Under the pieces are notes generated by a model that was given only the letters and a program-made list of their open reading frames with translations, was not told the DNA's origin and searched no databases. Positions 1-9,817 of a DNA stretch of 64,000 nucleotides are shown in pieces. The translations under genes and the position numbers were made by a program. This DNA comes from Syntrophaceae bacterium UBA6078 (GTDB lineage: Bacteria > Desulfobacterota > Syntrophia > Syntrophales > UBA2210), in NCBI GenBank assembly GCA_002428735.1, contig DIXO01000009.1:9322-73321 (forward strand), in the 5' to 3' direction. How positions within the stretch are numbered: the stretch's first letter is position 1; every line of letters begins with the position of its first letter.

Positions 1-2
1 AT

Positions 3-182
3 GGTCCTCCCATTGCCATTAGACTAGCTAAATTGCAATTGTACCAAGGGTTAGAAATAGATTTGGATATAGCGCTCAAACTCGCCGCTGCTTTTGAAAC
101 TATTACCCTTTCTTCACAAGACCACAAGGAAGGGGTAGCCGCTTTCCGCGAGAAAAGACACCCCCAATATAGGGGTGAATAA
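3..182 (+). CDS. Enoyl-CoA hydratase/isomerase family protein, C-terminal end (5' truncated by window edge)
   Basis: An open frame enters from the left edge and stops at TAA 180-182, giving 59 residues. It opens GPPIAIRLAK, and has a stretch of the type LxxAAAFETITLSSQDHKEG followed by VAAFREKR, then ends RHPQYRGE. This is the characteristic C-terminus of crotonase-fold enzymes, where the SxDxxEGxxAFxEKRxPxFxG pattern closes the domain. Such enzymes hydrate enoyl-CoA thioesters in beta-oxidation-like pathways. The next gene on the same strand is a dienoyl-CoA-reductase-like flavoenzyme, which fits a shared acyl-CoA catabolic role. The exact substrate cannot be inferred from the tail alone. 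Confidence 0.8.
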   Translation, partial: GPPIAIRLAKLQLYQGLEIDLDIALKLAAAFETITLSSQDHKEGVAAFREKRHPQYRGE

Positions 183-505
183 TGCCCCATCTGCTTCATT
201 CAAATTATTAAGGCTCTTGACTAGAACGGCATAATTAACCATATTAAAAACATAGTCATGTCAACAACTAACAATAATCTCTTTGATTTGGTAGCTCGCT
301 ATCTGTTTGATTCAGTGTCAAAATAGGATTCATTACCACAGATAAAAATATTTCAATCAATATTATCTGAAAATGAGTTCAGGAAGTTAATTGGGTTCAG
401 AGATTAACGGAGATTAAAATCAAGCTGCGCAAGCGCTTGCAAGAAAACCATACATTTGCCTGTCCTACAAATCGTGCCCAAAAATCATTTAAGGGGATGT
501 CTCTT
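183..505. other. AT-rich intergenic region with possible promoter and a 12-bp palindrome
   Basis: No gene is visible here. A possible sigma-70 promoter, TTGACT at 217-222 and CATATT at 240-245 with a 17-nt spacer, could serve the downstream flavoenzyme. A perfect palindrome GCAAGCGCTTGC lies at 429-440 and might be a repressor operator. Both are pattern matches only. Confidence 0.3.
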
Positions 506-2422
506 ATGCATATAGAAGGAGAGCTTTTTGAACCTATAACGATTGCCAACATGGAGGTAAAAAATCGGATTGTGATGTCGTCGATTAGCCTCTCTGCATG
601 GGAGACAGAAAGAGTAAAGCAGTTTTATCTCGAACGTTCGCAAGGCGGCGTGGGACTTATCATTTGTAACCTTGCGACCATCAGACGCGAAATGCCTAGA
701 AGAAATCAGATGGCCATTGAGGATGATTCTCGTCTGCCTATGCTAAAGGACTTTGTTAATACTATACACGGAGGCGGTGCTAAAGTTGCAGCCCAATTGG
801 TAGCGAGGCCAGCATGGAAAAGTGAACATGAACAAGCCGTTGAAATTCTAGGTCCTTCATCAGTACCGTGCTCACATCAGAAAAATGTCCCTCCTCCACG
901 CCCCCTTACTAAAGAAGATATTGCATATGTAATTTCTGAAATGGGAAATGCTGCAAAAAGGGCTAAGGATGCCGGATTTGATGCTGTGGAGTTACATTCT
1001 TTTGGTGGATCCTGCTTATTAAGTCAGTTCTTATCACCGGTTATAAATAAAAGAACTGATCAATATGGGGGAACACTCGAAAATCGTCTGAAGTTTATGC
1101 TTGAAATTATTGACAGGATAAGAGGTCAAGTAGGACGTTATTATCCTATCCTCTGTCGCATTTCTGGTGATGAATTTCTTGAAGATGGAAACTCAGAGGA
1201 AGCAATGGGCGAAGTTGCGCGTATCCTGGAGGGTTGTGGTGTCGATGCAATTAATGTAACGACCGGTTTTTATCTGCTATCCAAAGTGCCGTTTATGCAA
1301 ATGCCAGTACCGAGAGGAAACTGGATCTATTTAGCTCAGAAAATTAAACAGGTTGTTAAAATTCCAGTCATTGGAGGAACAAGGATAAATGACCCTTTGG
1401 TTGCAGAAAAGGCAGTATCATCGGGCAAAATGGATATGGTATATCTTTGCCGTGCACTTATTGCAGATCCCCAATTCCCCAATAAGGTTATGCAAGGTAG
1501 ATTCGATGAGATTCAACAATGTATTGCATGTTGCCATTGTCTAGATTCGACAATGGAGGGAAGAGGCCTTGAATGCTCTATTAACCCTCGAGTAGGCATA
1601 GAATTGAACTTTCCTATAACCACTAATGTAGGAAAATCTAAAAAAGTAGTAATAGTTGGCGGAGGCCCTTGCGGTATGGAAGCTGCCATTACTGCTGAAG
1701 AACAAGGACATAAAGTTATACTGTATGAGAGTAATAACCAACTGGGAGGTGCCCTTCTTTTGGCCGCTCTTCCACCGCATAAAGAGGAAATATCTAATTT
1801 TATCAAACAAATGATTAGACGTATCGAAAAATCAAGTATAATTGTAAAGTTAGGTGAAAAAGGAACAATCCCCATGATTTTAGATTGCAATCCAGATTTG
1901 GTGATTTTTGCAACAGGCGCAGATAACTATATCCCCAGTATTCAAGGTATAGAAAATTCTAATGTGATACCTTTTCAAAAAGCTCTTACTGATGTGGCAA
2001 GCGTTGGCAATCGTGTTATTATCATAGGAGGCGGAATGGTAGGGTGTGAAGTTGCTGACTTTTTAGCCATTAGAGGTAAAACTGTAACGGTTCTAGAGAA
2101 AACAAAGCGTTTTGCTGCTGATGCGGGTAGAACGGGAAGGTGGGTGCTACTTCAGCGACTACGAAACCGGAGTGTGAGATTAGAGGCCTCAATTGAAGTA
2201 ACAAAAATTGACCAAAAAGGAGTAACAGCGAAGGTTCCCAATAAAGAAAGGTTTTTTGCCTGTGATACTGTGGTAATTGCCACCGGATTTATACCAACAA
2301 TTGACCTGAAAAAAGAAAAAATAGGTGATAAAATACCTTTCGTTTTCGCGGGCAATTGCAGGAAGCCCGGGCATATAAGACAAGTCATTAAGGAAGGGTT
2401 TTTAGCAATTCAACAGCTTTAG
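506..2422 (+). CDS. NADH:flavin oxidoreductase / 2,4-dienoyl-CoA reductase family protein
   Basis: This is a two-module flavoenzyme of about 638 residues. The N-terminal half is an Old Yellow Enzyme-type FMN TIM barrel, with the active-site stretch around HSFGG and QYGGTLENR. A cysteine cluster follows (CIACCHC and a further Cys before SINPRVG), as used to bind the 4Fe-4S centre of dienoyl-CoA reductase and trimethylamine dehydrogenase relatives. The C-terminal half has two Rossmann signatures (VIVGGGPCGMEAA and IIIGGGMVGCEVA) for FAD and NAD(P)H. Start: ATG 506 is preceded at suitable spacing by AAGGGG (491-496); ATG 497 is an in-frame alternative. Family members reduce unsaturated acyl-CoAs or other enones, and the adjacent hydratase end supports an acyl-CoA role. 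The gene is visibly AT-richer than the bulk of the window. Confidence 0.85.
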   Translation: MHIEGELFEPITIANMEVKNRIVMSSISLSAWETERVKQFYLERSQGGVGLIICNLATIRREMPRRNQMAIEDDSRLPMLKDFVNTIHGGGAKVAAQLVARPAWKSEHEQAVEILGPSSVPCSHQKNVPPPRPLTKEDIAYVISEMGNAAKRAKDAGFDAVELHSFGGSCLLSQFLSPVINKRTDQYGGTLENRLKFMLEIIDRIRGQVGRYYPILCRISGDEFLEDGNSEEAMGEVARILEGCGVDAINVTTGFYLLSKVPFMQMPVPRGNWIYLAQKIKQVVKIPVIGGTRINDPLVAEKAVSSGKMDMVYLCRALIADPQFPNKVMQGRFDEIQQCIACCHCLDSTMEGRGLECSINPRVGIELNFPITTNVGKSKKVVIVGGGPCGMEAAITAEEQGHKVILYESNNQLGGALLLAALPPHKEEISNFIKQMIRRIEKSSIIVKLGEKGTIPMILDCNPDLVIFATGADNYIPSIQGIENSNVIPFQKALTDVASVGNRVIIIGGGMVGCEVADFLAIRGKTVTVLEKTKRFAADAGRTGRWVLLQRLRNRSVRLEASIEVTKIDQKGVTAKVPNKERFFACDTVVIATGFIPTIDLKKEKIGDKIPFVFAGNCRKPGHIRQVIKEGFLAIQQL

Positions 2423-3521
2423 TTTTATTACCGCGGCAATTATACATAGCAATATTGGTAGTAGTGTGATATGCTGTGCGCATGGAAAAAGTTGATGGAC
2501 GCACGCATAGTCCCCAGACGCAATACGAAATCAGGAAGCAAGTTATTCGTCTTCGGAAACAGGGTATTCAGAATCAGGTGTTGGCGGATGGAATCGGGAT
2601 CAGCGTATTTCATGCCAGCAGGATCTGGCAAAGCTACTTGAGGGAGGGTAACAAAGCGATCAAGCTGGGGATACGCGGTCGCCGGACGGGAGAGAAACGA
2701 ACCCTTGCGACCGAACAGGAAGCCCAGGTGAAACGAGCCTTGATTGACAAGACACCGGACCAGATGAAGCTTCCCTTTGCGCTGTGGACGCGGGACGCCG
2801 TGAAGTTGTTGATTCGGCAGTTGTTTGGCATTGAGATGCCGATTCGGACCGTTGGTGAGTACCTCAAGCGGTGGGGTTTTACTCCTCAGAAGCCGGTCAA
2901 ACGGGCCTATGAGCAGAGCTCGCAGGCGGTAAAGAAGTGGTTGGATACGGATTATCCTGTCATTGCCTCTCGGGCGAAGCTGGAGAAGGCGGAGATCCAC
3001 TGGGGCGATGAGACGGGGATTCAGACGGGCGCCAACCGTGTCCGGGGTTTTGCACCGAAGGGAGAGACTCCGGTCATCAGGATGGTGGCCAAGAAGATCC
3101 ATGTCAGTATGATTTCGGCCATTACCAATGGCGGTAAGGTGCGCTTCATGATGTACGAAGATGCCATGAATTCCGAGCTCTTGATCAAGTTTATGACCCG
3201 CCTGACCAAAGATGCTGGGCGCACGGTTTTTTTGATTTTGGATAATCTTCGGGCACATCATGGCAAAAATGTCAAACAATGGTTAGAAGAACACCGGGAA
3301 CAAATTGAGGTTTTCCATCTGCCCTCATATTCGCCGGAACTCAATCCAGACGAGTATTTAAACGGAAATCTTAAGACCAAAGTACACTCCGGCAAGCCGG
3401 TTCGTAACAGAGAGGATCTTGAAAAGAAAACCCGTTCATACATGAGAACCCTCCTGAAGAGACCAGCTCATGTCAGAAGCTATTTCAGGCATCATAAGGT
3501 CGCTTATGCCGCGTAATAAAA
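2423..3521 (+). mobile_element. IS630-family insertion sequence
   Basis: The element is bounded by imperfect inverted repeats. The left end TTTTATTACCGCGGCA (2423-2438) matches the complement of the right end (3507-3521), TTTTATTACGCGGCA, with one base missing. It contains one transposase gene of full family length. IS630 elements insert at TA dinucleotides. No clean TA duplication can be seen, so the exact boundaries may extend a base or two. The left repeat begins directly after the stop codon of the upstream flavoenzyme, and the right repeat overlaps the transposase stop. Confidence 0.75.
2482..3516 (+). CDS. IS630-family transposase
   Basis: The protein has 344 residues from ATG 2482 (a GTG two codons earlier is possible). 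The N-terminal third carries a helix-turn-helix region (QVIRLRKQGIQNQVLADGIG) typical of IS630 DNA binding. The DDE catalytic core is present and looks intact: HWGDETGIQ for the first Asp, LILDNLRAHHGK for the second, and YSPELNPDEYLNGNLK for the acidic third position. No stop or frameshift interrupts it, so the enzyme could be active. Base composition is closer to the GC-rich genome than to the AT-rich gene on its left. Confidence 0.9.
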   Translation: MEKVDGRTHSPQTQYEIRKQVIRLRKQGIQNQVLADGIGISVFHASRIWQSYLREGNKAIKLGIRGRRTGEKRTLATEQEAQVKRALIDKTPDQMKLPFALWTRDAVKLLIRQLFGIEMPIRTVGEYLKRWGFTPQKPVKRAYEQSSQAVKKWLDTDYPVIASRAKLEKAEIHWGDETGIQTGANRVRGFAPKGETPVIRMVAKKIHVSMISAITNGGKVRFMMYEDAMNSELLIKFMTRLTKDAGRTVFLILDNLRAHHGKNVKQWLEEHREQIEVFHLPSYSPELNPDEYLNGNLKTKVHSGKPVRNREDLEKKTRSYMRTLLKRPAHVRSYFRHHKVAYAA

Positions 3522-3571
3522 TTGACATGTTCAATTGCCGAACTGATAACCCGACCAGCTCTATCAGTATC

Positions 3572-5128
3572 TCACCGGGGATAGCCGGTGATTTCCCTGA
3601 TTCGCTTATAGAGAGGTTTCAGATGTTTGTACATTTTTTCGTAGACTTCGCGGTAGAGCCGATCATAGATCTCGTGGTTCTCCTGATTTGGTTCGAATAC
3701 CTCGCCCACATGCGTCATGGCTCTAACGGCGGATTCAAAATCGGTGTGCAGACCGAGGCCCACGGCGGTATCTATGGCTGCGCCGAGCCCCGATGTTTCA
3801 TAGACGTGGGGCCGGGCGGTGGGCAAGCCGAAGATATCCGCCGCCGCACGCATGGCGTTTCTGCTCTGCGAGCCGCCGCCGGATACGCGGAGGCTGGTGA
3901 TGGGGATATGGGTCCGTTTCTCTATCCGCTCTTTCCCCTCTCTGAGGGCATACCCCAATCCCTCCAGGATGGCCCGGTAAAAATGTCCCTTCGTGTGCAC
4001 ATCGCCGAAGCCGATGATGGCTCCCTTGGCCTCCGGTCCGGGGAGCTTTAACCCCGGGGTCCAGTAGGGTTGCAACACCAGCCCCATGGAGCCGGGGGGG
4101 ATATCATCCACCATTTTGTCAAAGAGGGTTTCCGGCGTGACTCCCTGCCGGGACGCCTCCTGCTGTTCCTGATAACCGAATTCCCTGTTGAACCAGCTTA
4201 CCATCCAGAACCCGCGGTAGATCTGCACCTCGATGGTATAATACCCCGGCACCGCGGACGGGTAGGGGGGGAGAATGGGAATCGGTTCCACGTACTTTTT
4301 GCTGGTGACATTGATAGTGGCGGTGGTGCTGAAACTGAGACAGCCGATGGAGGGATCGAGACTTCCCGAGCCGATCACCTCGCATGCCTTGTCCGTGGCC
4401 GCTGCTATGAGGGGAAGGCCTTCGGGAATGCCCGTTTCTTCGGCCGCCTTCCGGCTGATGCTCCCCAGCGGCTGGCCCGGCGGGACGAGTTCCGGGAGCA
4501 GTTCACGCCCCACGGGAATCACTTTCCATTTCCAGTTCCAGTCGGAAGCCCAGCGCAGGCGCTTGTAGTCAAAAGGGATCATGGCGACCTGGCAACCGAT
4601 GGAATCGACGAATTCTCCCGTAAGGCGGTAGGTCAGATACCCGGAGAGGAGGAGGTATTTGTGTGTTTTTTTCCAGATATCGGGTTGATAGGTACGGATC
4701 CAGTTCGCCTCGGCCTCGGCCTGGAGGTAGGATACCGTGTCGCTGACGCGCCCGATCTTGAAGAGAAGGCCCCACAGCCCCCCCAGGGGGTGCAGTCCGT
4801 GGGTCTTGCGCTGATCCAGCCATATCATGGCGGGGCGGAGGGGCGTGCCGTTCAGGTCGACGTTGATGAGCGTGCTTCTCTGTGTCGTGATGGATACGCC
4901 GGCAATCCGCTCCCGGAATGGCCCTTCGTTCCATAATTCCTGACAGGCCCGGCAGAGGGCGTCCCAGAATACGGCGGGGTCCTGCTCCGCCCATCCGGGC
5001 TGCTCCGAATAGTAGGGTTCAAAGATGACCTGACGGCGCGCCACCAGTTCCCCGTTCAAGTCGAAGAGGAGGGCTTTCAGGCTCTGCGTTCCGTTATCGA
5101 TGGAGAGAAGGAGATCTCGGTTATCCAT
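3572..5128 (-). CDS. FGGY-family carbohydrate kinase
   Basis: A 518-residue protein, normal length for xylulokinase/glycerol-kinase relatives, which phosphorylate sugars or polyols with ATP. The N-terminal phosphate-binding loop [13 protein letters not shown] and the C-terminal adenosine motif region ([20 protein letters not shown]) are both present, as is an AATDKACE stretch in the hinge. ATG 5128 is preceded by GGGAG at good spacing. The substrate cannot be read from the sequence, and the neighbours are housekeeping genes. It is the last gene of the long minus-strand block and converges on the IS630 element. Confidence 0.85.
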   Translation of the reverse strand: MDNRDLLLSIDNGTQSLKALLFDLNGELVARRQVIFEPYYSEQPGWAEQDPAVFWDALCRACQELWNEGPFRERIAGVSITTQRSTLINVDLNGTPLRPAMIWLDQRKTHGLHPLGGLWGLLFKIGRVSDTVSYLQAEAEANWIRTYQPDIWKKTHKYLLLSGYLTYRLTGEFVDSIGCQVAMIPFDYKRLRWASDWNWKWKVIPVGRELLPELVPPGQPLGSISRKAAEETGIPEGLPLIAAATDKACEVIGSGSLDPSIGCLSFSTTATINVTSKKYVEPIPILPPYPSAVPGYYTIEVQIYRGFWMVSWFNREFGYQEQQEASRQGVTPETLFDKMVDDIPPGSMGLVLQPYWTPGLKLPGPEAKGAIIGFGDVHTKGHFYRAILEGLGYALREGKERIEKRTHIPITSLRVSGGGSQSRNAMRAAADIFGLPTARPHVYETSGLGAAIDTAVGLGLHTDFESAVRAMTHVGEVFEPNQENHEIYDRLYREVYEKMYKHLKPLYKRIREITGYPR

Positions 5129-5172
5129 GGCATACTCCCAATGCTGATGTTGTTCTCCTTCCTTCCGAACAG

Positions 5173-6033
5173 TCAGGACGATTCATCGTGTGATTCTTCC
5201 TCTATGAAAGCAAGGACGTGCCGGTATACCTCTTTCCTCGGCACGTTCATTTCCTCCGAGAGCGCATTGATGATATCGCGGGTGGAGGATGCGGAATCTT
5301 TGCGCGTCTCGTGGAACCGCGCCCGTATCTCTTCGGGTGAAACGGTCGAACGGTCGGCATCGGCTCCCGAAGCCACGATCGTGATCTCCCCCTTAACCCG
5401 TTTTCCTCGGAAGGATTCGATGATTTCATCGGCGGTGCCGCGCAGTGTCTCTTCGTACAGCTTTGTCAATTCTCTCGATACGGCAATCTGCCTCTCCCCG
5501 AGGATCTCCCGGATATCCTCCAGGGCGGAGACGAGCCGGTTGGGAGATTCATAGAAGACCATGGTTTTCGGTTCCTCTCGCACCGATTCGAGGAACTGTC
5601 TTCTCTTCGTGCGGCGGGAGGGAAGGAACCCGAAGAAGACGAAGCTGTCCATGGGAAGGCCGGAGGCATTGAGAGCGGCAACGGCGGCAACCGGCCCGGG
5701 GACCGGAATGATCTTAATGGACTGGGCGATGGCGTGATTGACGAAGAGGTATCCCGGATCTGATATCCCCGGAGTCCCCGCGTCCGATACGTAGGCAATA
5801 TCGGTCCCTTCACGCAGCCTGGATATGAGGTATTCGCTCTTTTTCAGTTCATTGTGATCGTGGAGGCTGGTCAGAGGCGTGTCAATCCCGTGGGCATCGA
5901 GGAGCACTCTTGTTCTCCGGGTGTCTTCCGCCGCAATCATCCCCACTTCCTTGAGGACGCGGATGGCCCGGAGCGTGATGTCCTCCAGATTACCGATGGG
6001 GGTGGCGACGATATACAGGGTTCCTTGTTTCAT
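5173..6033 (-). CDS. rsmI: 16S rRNA (cytidine1402-2'-O)-methyltransferase
   Basis: A 286-residue tetrapyrrole-methylase-fold enzyme that 2'-O-methylates C1402 of 16S rRNA in the decoding centre. Motifs seen in order: [14 protein letters not shown] at the N-terminus, [24 protein letters not shown] (the SAM site), [18 protein letters not shown], and FYESPNR. All are hallmarks of RsmI. It lies downstream of yraN in the same direction, separated by about a dozen bases. Confidence 0.95.
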   Translation of the reverse strand: MKQGTLYIVATPIGNLEDITLRAIRVLKEVGMIAAEDTRRTRVLLDAHGIDTPLTSLHDHNELKKSEYLISRLREGTDIAYVSDAGTPGISDPGYLFVNHAIAQSIKIIPVPGPVAAVAALNASGLPMDSFVFFGFLPSRRTKRRQFLESVREEPKTMVFYESPNRLVSALEDIREILGERQIAVSRELTKLYEETLRGTADEIIESFRGKRVKGEITIVASGADADRSTVSPEEIRARFHETRKDSASSTRDIINALSEEMNVPRKEVYRHVLAFIEEESHDESS

Positions 6034-6045
6034 GGCGATTCGATA

Positions 6046-6444
6046 TCACAGGCTCAAGTCGAAGGCGTTTCGTATCAGCGTTACCCGGTTTCCCTGGGGG
6101 GTGAAGCGTATGGCCACCACATCGAATCTCGCGTTATGGTCGGTGAGCCCTCTTTCCTGCAGGTAGCGCAGCGCCGTCCGGGAGATTTTTTTCTGCTTGT
6201 CAGCTCCGATGGCTTCTTCGGGGGACCCGAAGATATCCGATTCTCTTCCCTTGACCTCGACAAAGGCCACGTCCTGTTTGTCCATGGCGATAATGTCGAT
6301 CTCTCCATACCGGCACCGGTAATTTCTCTCGATGATCCGATACCCCTCCTTTTTCAGACAGGCGACAGCCGCATCCTCTCCCTTGATCCCCTTTACTCTG
6401 TTAGCTGACCTTGAAGGACCGCCTGTGGATCTTGCATCGGCCAT
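6046..6444 (-). CDS. yraN: YraN family (UPF0102) nuclease-fold protein
   Basis: A 132-residue protein with the restriction-endonuclease-like core of the UPF0102 family: KGEDAAVACLKKEGYRI, then RYGEIDIIA and VAFVEVKGR. The E-x-K residues match the PD-(D/E)xK metal site. The biological role is unsettled in the literature, with a link to DNA processing suggested. The start at ATG 6444 overlaps the end of rnhB by 44 bp, a common arrangement with translational coupling. The first 16 residues are not part of the conserved fold. Confidence 0.85.
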   Translation of the reverse strand: MADARSTGGPSRSANRVKGIKGEDAAVACLKKEGYRIIERNYRCRYGEIDIIAMDKQDVAFVEVKGRESDIFGSPEEAIGADKQKKISRTALRYLQERGLTDHNARFDVVAIRFTPQGNRVTLIRNAFDLSL

Positions 6445-6985
6445 ATTCTTTCAGGGCCTCCCGATGTTCCTTTGTGCCGTATCCCTTGTTTTTCAAGAAG
6501 TTATACTGAGGATACAGGGTATGATACCTGTCCATGATCTGATCTCTGGATACCTTTGCTATAATGGACGCGGCAGCCACGGAAAGACTGAGGGAATCAC
6601 CCCCGATGATCGTCTCCTGGGCAATGGACGTGTTGATGGTATGTATTCCGTCTATGAGGATGTAATCGGGCTGGGGGGAGAGGTTTGAAACGGCTGTCAG
6701 CATGGCGGACAAAGTTGCCTGCAGGATATTCATCCTGTCGATAGAGGCGGCGTCTACGATCCCCAGACCGGCGGAGACCGCCTCATTTCGTATTGTTGTG
6801 TACAGGGATTCGCGCTTCCGGGGAGTCAGCTCCTTTGAATCTCTGATCTCCCCGTTGATATAATCCGGAGGGAAAATGACTGCCGCGGCAACAACGGGAC
6901 CAGCGAGGGGACCTCTCCCGGCCTCGTCAACGCCGGCGATAGCGCTGAAACCGCGCCGGCGGGCGCGCAGTTCGAATTGATGCAT
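6401..6985 (-). CDS. rnhB: Ribonuclease HII
   Basis: A 194-residue enzyme that nicks RNA/DNA hybrids and single ribonucleotides in DNA. The catalytic Asp-Glu pair is in AGVDEAGRGPLAGPV near residue 18. Further acidic residues are in YILIDG and in DSLSLSVAAASIIAKVSRD, the family signature. It starts two bases from the rplS stop and overlaps yraN, so it is part of the ribosomal operon. Confidence 0.95.
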   Translation of the reverse strand: MHQFELRARRRGFSAIAGVDEAGRGPLAGPVVAAAVIFPPDYINGEIRDSKELTPRKRESLYTTIRNEAVSAGLGIVDAASIDRMNILQATLSAMLTAVSNLSPQPDYILIDGIHTINTSIAQETIIGGDSLSLSVAAASIIAKVSRDQIMDRYHTLYPQYNFLKNKGYGTKEHREALKEYGRCKIHRRSFKVS

Positions 6986-6986
6986 C

Positions 6987-7334
6987 TCACCTTCTGCCCA
7001 GTTCCTTTATCCGTGCCTTTTTGCCTTTGAGGCCTCTCAGATAATACAGCCTCGACTGGCGTACTTTGCCTCTCATAACTACTTCTATCTTGTCGATAAT
7101 GGGGGAATGAAGAGGAAAGGTCCTTTCTACGCCGACGCCTGAAGATATCTTCCGCACGGTGAAGGTGGCGCGGTTCTGCCCCGCTCTCTTGCGTATGACG
7201 GAACCCTGAAATACCTGGATTCGCTCCTTTTGTCCTTCAACGATCTTTACGTGTACCTTCACGGTGTCACCCGGCCTGAAGCCGGGAATATCCATTCGCA
7301 TTTGTTCTTTTTCAATGTTATCGAGAACATTCAT
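6987..7334 (-). CDS. rplS: 50S ribosomal protein L19
   Basis: A 115-residue protein with the L19 core [30 protein letters not shown] and [17 protein letters not shown]. It sits at the 30S-50S interface. ATG 7334 is chosen because an AGGAGG ribosome-binding site lies just upstream and the family begins at this residue; an upstream in-frame start would overlap the preceding methyltransferase gene. The order trmD, methyltransferase, rplS, rnhB is typical. Confidence 0.96.
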   Translation of the reverse strand: MNVLDNIEKEQMRMDIPGFRPGDTVKVHVKIVEGQKERIQVFQGSVIRKRAGQNRATFTVRKISSGVGVERTFPLHSPIIDKIEVVMRGKVRQSRLYYLRGLKGKKARIKELGRR

Positions 7335-7378
7335 AATAAAAAATCCTCCTCTAGCATAGCATATTGATTGATAGTTTG

Positions 7379-7942
7379 TTAGTGTCTGCACAGCCTGTCC
7401 AGCAGGACGGCCGCTGCCGACCTGACGGACAGGTGATTGTAATCGGAATTGCCCCGTATCGGTTCCACGGAGAAGTCCGCTTTTTCAAGAACATCTTCGG
7501 CTATCCCCCATCCCGTTCCAAAGAGAATGAGAAATGCATCGCCGCTCTGAGATATCTTTCCCCTCACATCATCACAGCTCAGGGAAGTCCCCCGTGATGC
7601 GGCGCTTGTGGCCACCACATGGACCCGGCCCTCGGTTTCTTCTGAGACAGTAGCTATGACATCGTCAAGCGTATCTGCCACCCTCACGATGCCGAAGGCT
7701 TCTTTACGGGAAGGGTTGTAGGTGGCGCCATACCCTTTCTGCCAGTGACTCAGAATACGTTCTACGAACTGTTTCTGTTTTTCTATGGGCGTTACAATAT
7801 AAAACCGTTTTACGCCGTAGGTCCGGGCGGCACGTGAGATGTCGTGAATATCCATGTTGGTTACCGCTGTTGTCACGATCTCTCCCCGTTTGTTGTAGAC
7901 GGGGTAATGTAAAAGAGCAATGTAGAGGTTTCCGGTGCTCAT
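7379..7942 (-). CDS. SpoU/TrmH-like putative RNA methyltransferase (Methyltrn_RNA_4 type)
   Basis: A 187-residue protein of the small SAM-dependent RNA methyltransferase family found beside trmD in many Desulfobacterota and related bacteria. It begins [16 protein letters not shown] and contains [16 protein letters not shown] and an [11 protein letters not shown] loop that fits the trefoil-knot SAM site. ATG 7942 overlaps the trmD stop in an ATGA junction. The target RNA is unknown. Assignment is by recalled family pattern and gene context. Confidence 0.8.
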   Translation of the reverse strand: MSTGNLYIALLHYPVYNKRGEIVTTAVTNMDIHDISRAARTYGVKRFYIVTPIEKQKQFVERILSHWQKGYGATYNPSRKEAFGIVRVADTLDDVIATVSEETEGRVHVVATSAASRGTSLSCDDVRGKISQSGDAFLILFGTGWGIAEDVLEKADFSVEPIRGNSDYNHLSVRSAAAVLLDRLCRH

Positions 7943-8688
7943 GATGAAGAGTCCGAGCCTTCCGCCCCCAGCTTTTCAAGGATTCTTCTATCTTCTTCTG
8001 CAAGATCGGCGTGTTCGAGCAGGTCCGGTCTCCTCTGCAGGGTTCGTCTGAGGGATTCTCTCCGCCGCCATTCGTCTATTTTCTTCTGGTGTCCCGAAAG
8101 GAGAATATCGGGAACCTTCCATCCCTCGTACTCCCGGGGCTTCGTGTAATGGGGTCCTTCCAGAAGGCCGGTCGAAAAAGAGTCGTGCAGGACCGATTGG
8201 CTGTTGCCCATAAAGCCCGGCACAAGACGGGAGACCGCATCGACTAAAATCATGGCGGGCAATTCCCCCCCGCTCAGGACATAATCACCTATCGATATTT
8301 CACGATCAACCAGATGCTCCCTGACTCGTTCGTCTATCCCCTCGTAGTGCCCGCATATGAGGATGATCCGTGAGCAACGGGAGAGTTCCTCCGCGACCTT
8401 CTGCCGGAACGGTTCCCCCTGCGGTGACAGAAGAATAACAGATGCCTTGTCTCGGTCAGGGACAAGAGCATGAAGAGAACGCGCGACCGGCTCCACCTTC
8501 ATGACCATGCCGCCGCCGCCCCCGTACGGGGTATCGTCCGTCGTCCTGTGTTTGTCGATGGCGTAATCCCTGATATTATGAAGATTTACTTCGACGATTC
8601 CCCTGTCTGTCGATTTTTTTAAGAGACTGCTGCCCAGGGGGGAGTGAAACATCTCCGGAAAGACAGACAGGATATCAAAGGTGATCAT
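7939..8688 (-). CDS. trmD: tRNA (guanine37-N1)-methyltransferase
   Basis: A 249-residue enzyme that makes m1G37 in tRNAs, preventing frameshifts. Motifs: [16 protein letters not shown] at the start, [14 protein letters not shown], the trefoil-knot SAM site region [14 protein letters not shown], and [16 protein letters not shown]. These are diagnostic for bacterial TrmD. It starts two bases downstream of rimM and overlaps the next methyltransferase gene. Confidence 0.97.
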   Translation of the reverse strand: MITFDILSVFPEMFHSPLGSSLLKKSTDRGIVEVNLHNIRDYAIDKHRTTDDTPYGGGGGMVMKVEPVARSLHALVPDRDKASVILLSPQGEPFRQKVAEELSRCSRIILICGHYEGIDERVREHLVDREISIGDYVLSGGELPAMILVDAVSRLVPGFMGNSQSVLHDSFSTGLLEGPHYTKPREYEGWKVPDILLSGHQKKIDEWRRRESLRRTLQRRPDLLEHADLAEEDRRILEKLGAEGSDSSS

Positions 8689-8689
8689 T

Positions 8690-9184
8690 CTACAGCCCTT
8701 CGGGGAGCCTCACGACCATGAGGCCTTTTCCAATGTCGATCTCTCGTACCACGTCATCGAATGCGGGGATGAGGATCTCCCGCTCGCCGCCGCTGCAGAC
8801 ATAGACATCGTTACTTACCGTCGGCAGAACTGCCGTTATAGTGCCCAGTTTCAGGCCGCTTTCCGTCACAATATCGAGTCCTATGATGTCTTTCCAGTAG
8901 TACTCGCCGTCCGGCAGCCGCTCCGGCGAAATAAAGACGGATTGCCCCACCAGTTCACTGGCTGTCTGTATAGTATCAACCCCTTCAAGTTCGAGGGCGA
9001 AAGAGCCGCCTTTGACGCGAAGATATCTCACGTTGAACGAGGATACGTGCGCCCTGTCTTCTCCGACAAAAACACGCGCCGGAGTTTTGAGCTCCCCTTT
9101 TGATTCACGATATGAAAGAACCTTAAGCCGGCCTTTCAGGCCGCTGGATTTAACGATTTTCCCTATCTCAAGCAGGTCATTCAC
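8690..9184 (-). CDS. rimM: 16S rRNA processing / 30S maturation protein RimM
   Basis: A 164-residue protein that assists maturation of the 30S head by binding S19. It shows the N-terminal [16 protein letters not shown] signature, a [26 protein letters not shown] centre and a C-terminal PRC-barrel ending in [12 protein letters not shown] and a short VVRLPEGL tail. The start is a GTG immediately next to the khpA stop. The order khpA, rimM, trmD is conserved. Confidence 0.93.
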   Translation of the reverse strand: MNDLLEIGKIVKSSGLKGRLKVLSYRESKGELKTPARVFVGEDRAHVSSFNVRYLRVKGGSFALELEGVDTIQTASELVGQSVFISPERLPDGEYYWKDIIGLDIVTESGLKLGTITAVLPTVSNDVYVCSGGEREILIPAFDDVVREIDIGKGLMVVRLPEGL

Positions 9185-9415
9185 TTATTCTATAATTTCG
9201 AGGACCGCCCTTTTGTGCAGCTTTGATGAAGCCGCGCTCAGAATGGTCCTCATTGCCTTCGCGGTTTTCCCCTGTTTTCCTATGACCTTCCCCAAGTCAT
9301 CCTTCGCAACCCGCAGTTCAATCACAGAAGTCTGCTCGCCGATCACCTCGGTGCAATCCACATCTTCAGGATGATCTACCAAAGCCTGAGCCATATACTT
9401 GACCAATTCTTTCAT
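9185..9415 (-). CDS. khpA: KH-domain RNA-binding protein KhpA
   Basis: A 76-residue single KH domain protein, with the KH core [20 protein letters not shown] containing the GxxG loop (GKQG). KhpA binds RNA, often with KhpB, and lies between rpsP and rimM in many bacteria, as here. ATG 9415 has a GGAGGGG ribosome-binding site seven bases upstream; an upstream in-frame ATG lacks this. Confidence 0.92.
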   Translation of the reverse strand: MKELVKYMAQALVDHPEDVDCTEVIGEQTSVIELRVAKDDLGKVIGKQGKTAKAMRTILSAASSKLHKRAVLEIIE

Positions 9416-9480
9416 CGCAGCACCCCTCCCCGTGATCATTAGAATAAGTAAGATGAAGATGGTTCCGTACTACCCAAAAC

Positions 9481-9756
9481 CTATGCCTGCGTTTTTTTTG
9501 CTTCTTCTGTCTTCGCTATGAGCCCCTTCTTTTTCAGGAGGCTTAATACCGTCTGTGTGGGTTTGGCCCCCCTGGACATCCAGTCCGCCACCCGGTCTTC
9601 CTTGAAGGTTATCTCGGCAGGGTCCGTCAACGGGTTGTAATTTCCCACTATTTCAATGAACCTTCCATCCCTCGGCGCTTCGCTGTCAGCCACGACGATC
9701 CGGTAAAACGGTCTCTTTTTTGCGCCCATTCGTGTCAATCGTATTTTAACTGCCAT
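9481..9756 (-). CDS. rpsP: 30S ribosomal protein S16
   Basis: A 91-residue protein, beginning [19 protein letters not shown] and containing [14 protein letters not shown] and [10 protein letters not shown], the S16 signatures. GGAGGTG lies upstream of ATG 9756; the in-frame start further upstream gives a non-conserved leader. It follows ffh and leads the ribosome-maturation genes. Confidence 0.96.
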   Translation of the reverse strand: MAVKIRLTRMGAKKRPFYRIVVADSEAPRDGRFIEIVGNYNPLTDPAEITFKEDRVADWMSRGAKPTQTVLSLLKKKGLIAKTEEAKKTQA

Positions 9757-9817
9757 TCCAGTGATTATCACCTCCCGATATTTTGGATTAAGTTTGTTTA
9801 TTATCACATGTTTTCTT

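Noticed and set aside
2440..3279. Long minus-strand open frame opposite the transposase (279 codons)
   Set aside because: It is antisense to an intact IS630 transposase with clear DDE motifs, and the translated sequence has no recognisable domain.
4070..4936. Plus-strand open frame of 288 codons opposite the FGGY kinase
   Set aside because: High-GC shadow of a well-supported gene; rich in Gly, Arg and Pro with no motif or ribosome-binding site.
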